From: Prorocentrum cordatum | Taxonomy: Eukaryota > Sar > Dinophyceae > Prorocentrales > Prorocentraceae | Reading direction: 5' to 3' | Length of the DNA: 64,000 nucleotides | Assembly (NCBI GenBank): GCA_963575745.1 | Contig: CAUYUJ010020525.1 | Span: 58,501-122,500, forward strand | Shown here: in pieces, positions 60,650 to 64,000 of the stretch | How the letters are laid out: each line of letters starts with the position of its first letter | How positions within the stretch are numbered: position 1 is the first letter of the stretch | The notes under the pieces: generated by a model | What the model saw: the letters and a program-made list of their open reading frames with translations, nothing else | Database searches by the model: none | What the model was told of the DNA's origin: nothing | Program-made: the position numbers and the translations under genes

Positions 60650-61190
60650 CGCACCAAACGGCACGGTGGTATGAGAAGTTAACACCGCCATTGTGGCAGT
60701 ACCCTGTTGACAGCGGCTTCCCACTCACTCGGTAGCCGTTGGCCCAAGGGGACTCGCTGAGAGCGCCGCGTGCTCTCACCGCGTGTTTGAAAACAGTGCT
60801 CGCCCAACTCGTATTGAGTCTGCCTCGGCGTCATACGTGCCCGCCGGCTCGCTGAAATGACAAACTGTTACGGTCGGAGACGCTTTGCCTCACTTGATTC
60901 GTTGTGTCACGTCTAACCGAGGCCACTTGCCATGTGGTTTGTTTACCCAACAACATGCTGTTCACGGGCTTTGCGCGGGCGTGCTGCACAACCGAAACGT
61001 TGGTGACGTGGTTGTAACAAGAGAGTTGTATCTTCGCATTGATTGTCCGAGTCTTCACGGTGGAAGGCCACAGTAAATGCAGGTTGCGCAGGAGCTTATT
61101 GAGAATGTATGTGTTAAATATATCCCCGTTACTGGCGCGAGATTGGCCAGAGTGGTACTGGACGCGGCGGAATTAGTAGTTCCCAACCAT
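60650..61190. other. Unique-looking spacer, no gene recognised
   Basis: Balanced composition and no repeats noticed. Short frames on both strands carry no motif. Confidence 0.35.
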
Positions 61191-61269
61191 CCTGTGGTGT
61201 TGGGTCCTCGTTTTGAAGAGACGGTGGCCCGCGTCTCCTCCTCTCCTCCTCCCCCCCCTCATCCTGCCA

Positions 61270-63480
61270 CACCCATTTCGGCACACCCCTCACACGTTTC
61301 GTGGCCCCACAGGGAGCTCCACCGAAGGCCCCAGTGCTGCCGCCCGCATGCGTCCCGCACACCCAATTCGGCACACCCCTCACACGTTTCGTGGCCCCAT
61401 AGGGAGCCCCCGAAGGCCCCAGTGCTGCCGCCCGCATGCGTCCCGCACACCCAATTCGGCACACCCCTCACACGTTTCGTGGCCCCATAGGGAGCCCCAC
61501 CGAAGGCCCCAGTGCTGCCGCCCGCATGCGTCCCGCACACCCAATTCGGCACACCCCTCACACGTTTCGTGGCCCCATAGGGAGCCCCACCGAAGGCCCC
61601 AGTGCTGCCGCCCGCATGCGTCCCGCACACCCAATTCGGCACACCCCTCACACGTTTCGTGGCCCCATAGGGAGCCCCACCGAAGGCCCCATGCTGCCGC
61701 CCGCATGCGTCCCGCACACCCAATTCGGCACACCCCTCACACGTTTCGTGGCCCCATAGGGAGCCCCACCGAAGGCCCCAGTGCTGCCGCACGCATGCGT
61801 CCCGCACACCATTCGGCACACCTCCTCACACGCTTCGTGGCCCCATCGGGAGCCCCACCGAAGGCCCCCAGCACCTGTGATGCTGCCCCGCATGGTCCAC
61901 GCAGACCCAATTCGGGCCACACCCACCTACACGTTCCGGTGGCCCATTAGAGAGCGCCAACACGAAGGCCCCAGTGCATGCCGCCCGCATAGCGTCCCGC
62001 ACACCCAATTTCGGCACACCCCTATGCACGCTAGGTGGCCCCATAGGGAACCCACCGAAGGCCCCAGTGCTGCCGTCCGCATGCGTCCCGCACACCCATT
62101 TCGGCACACCCCTCACACGTTTCGTGGCCCCACAGGGAGCTCCACCGAAGGCCCCAGTGCTGCCGTCCGCATGCGTCCCGCACACCCATTTCGGCACACC
62201 CCTTCACACGTTTCGTGGCCCCATAGGGAGCTCCACCGAAGGCCCCAGCGCTGCCGTCCGCATGCGTCCCGCACGCCCATTTCGGCACACCCCTCACACG
62301 TTTCGTGGCCCCATAGGGAAGCCACCGACGAACGGCCCCAAGTTGCTGCCGCCGCATGCGCCCCCGCACGCCAATCGGCACACCCCTCACACGTTCGTGG
62401 CCCCATAGGGAGCCCGCGAAGGCCCAGTGCTGGACGCCCGACATTTGCGTCCGCACACCCAATTCGGCACACCCCTCACACGTTTCGTGGCCCAATAGGG
62501 AGCCCCACCGAAGGCCCCAGTGCTGCCGCCCGCATGCGTCCCGCACACCCAATTCGGCACACCCCTCACACGTTTCGTGGCCCCATAGGGAGCTCCGCCG
62601 AAGGCCCCAGTGCTGCCGCCCGCATGCGTCCCGCACACCCAATTCGGCACACCCCTCACACGTTTCGTGGCCCCATAGGGAGCTCCACCGAAGGCCCCAG
62701 TGCTGCCGCCCGCATGCGTCCCGCACACCCAATTCGGCACACCCCTCACACGTTTCGTGGCCCCATAGGGAGCTCCACCGAAGGCCCCAGTGGCGGCGCT
62801 CACATGCGCATGCGTCCCGCATACCCATTTCGGCACATCCCTGACAGGTTTCGTGGCCCCATCATCCACCGGAGGCCCCAGTGGCGGCGCTCACATGCGT
62901 CACCCACACCCACCCAATTCGGCACACCCCTCACACGTTTCGTGGCCCCATAGGGAGCTCCACCGAAGGCCCCAGCGGCCGCGCTCACATGCGTCCCCGC
63001 CACCCATCCCGGCACGCCCCTCACAACAACAGGTTTCGTGGCCCCATAGGGAGCTCCACCGAAGGCCCCAGTGGCACCGCCCGCATGCGTCACCACCCGC
63101 ACCCAATTCGGCACACCCCTCACACGTTTCGTGGCCCCATAGAGAGCTGCACCGAAGGCCCCAGTGGCGGCGCTCACATGCGTCCCCGCCACACATCCCA
63201 GTACACCCCTCACGCGCTTCGTGGCCCCATAGGGAGCTCCACCGAAGGCCCCAGTAGCGGCGCTTACATGCGTCTCCGCCACCCATCCCGCCCCCCCCCC
63301 CCGCAGCAGCAGCATCATGTTTCGGGGACCCATAGGGAGCTCCACTGGAGGCCCCAGTGGCGGCCCGCACATGCGTTTCCGCCACCCATGTCGGCACGCC
63401 CCGCGCGTGTTTCATGTCCCCATAGGGAGCTTCGCCGAATGCCCCAGTGGCACCCATCTCGGCACACCCCTCACACGTTC
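61270..63480 (+). repeat. 90-bp CACACGTTTCGTGGCCCCAT satellite, cluster 2
   Basis: About 24 units with a modal period of 90 bp (cacacgtttcg at 61,291, 61,381, 61,469, 61,559, 61,649 and 61,738). Units from 61,300 to 61,800 are nearly identical, and divergence and indels increase after 61,800. It is the reverse complement of the 49.4-50.6 kb cluster. Thirty-residue repeated frames (HTFRGPIGSPTEGPSAAARM) come from the 90-bp period. Confidence 0.95.
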
Positions 63481-63489
63481 CGTAGTCCT

Positions 63490-64000
63490 ATGGGGAGTTC
63501 CATTGAAGATGAAACCCGCAGCTGCGGTACTGACAACTGCATATGGTTGGGTTCTTCGCCAGGCTAATTGTTTTTAATGTTTCTCGCGCTGCCCCAGTTC
63601 GGCCATCGAGCACTGAAGCTAACGCCCCGTCTGCCGTGATTGTGCACCCCGACTAAACAGTGTCGCCATTGGGATTGATTGTGTCGCCAGCCGGAGCAAT
63701 TATGCTAACGACTTTTGTGGCGGATGCTAGCTTCATCTGTTCGAAATGGGACTTGCGCCGCAGATGCTGCCCGCTCGTCGCACGCAGTGCATGTTCTACT
63801 CTAACTTGCCAACATAAACGCCGTCAAACACATGCCAGCTCTGCAGAGGATCTTGTTAACGTGCGTCGTGGACGAGACTTGCGTTCCACATGCTCTCAAA
63901 GGTGGCTTGGCGTTGGTGGCGAAAGGCGTCATGACCATGCTGAAAGGGGATGGAAGCAACGGGCAACCGTGGCAGATTCCATAACCGCCTACCTCCGATC
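63490..64000. other. Unique-looking end segment, nothing recognised
   Basis: AT-balanced sequence after the satellite, without recognised repeats or coding motifs. Confidence 0.35.

Noticed and set aside
61436-61759. Long open frames of 30-residue repeats in the 61-63.5 kb array, resembling a repeat protein
   Set aside because: The 90-bp satellite period keeps several frames on both strands open at once. The same array elsewhere is inverted and carries frame-breaking indels, so these are translations of satellite DNA.

Overview
The window looks like nuclear DNA of a dinoflagellate. It is GC-rich, gene-poor and dominated by trinucleotide microsatellites, satellites and short inverted-repeat elements. 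The only clearly recognisable proteins are Mei2-type RNA-recognition motifs and a La-type domain, RNA-binding families common in dinoflagellates, and the exons join across borders that are mostly not GT-AG. I see no bacterial operons, rRNA, tRNA, plastid genes, CRISPR arrays or recognisable transposase or reverse transcriptase. A large-genome, Prorocentrum-like source is a guess from base composition and repeat load, not something I can prove.

Layout. 0-23 kb: microsatellite tracts and short elements with terminal inverted repeats (TIRs), a 2-kb fold-back palindrome (8.66-10.70 kb), tandem duplications, and a broken minus-strand reading frame (20.0-21.1 kb). 23.8-40.7 kb: one multi-exon plus-strand gene of about 1,200 codons carrying five Mei2-type RRM modules joined by Pro/Gly/Lys/Thr linkers. 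41.6-42.1 kb: a compact La-domain ORF. 42-45 kb: a duplicated segment, a Leu-Glu type minisatellite and a possible minus-strand helical coding remnant. 45-64 kb: a 32-bp diverged satellite, more TIR elements, a 90-bp satellite present twice on opposite strands (49.4-50.6 and 61.3-63.5 kb), and a tandem duplication whose second copy carries a greatly expanded GGA tract (54.2-56.1 kb).

The main discovery candidate is in the RRM gene. Its exons are separated by seven insertions, and at every junction the exon ends share a short direct repeat (2-11 bp) while removal of the insert keeps the frame open. Three of the inserts are complete small transposon-like elements. Two adjacent ~184-bp palindromes have near-perfect 36-39-bp TIRs and TSD-like flanks. 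A 154-bp TA-flanked element has a sister copy 34 kb away. Two long introns share both 5' and 3' terminal motifs. This is the pattern expected of introners, i.e. introns created by insertion of nonautonomous DNA transposons. The borders of these candidates are mostly not GT/GC/GA-AG, so how they are removed is open.

All exon borders are inferred by eye from reading frame and paralogous repeat alignment; no transcript evidence was available.
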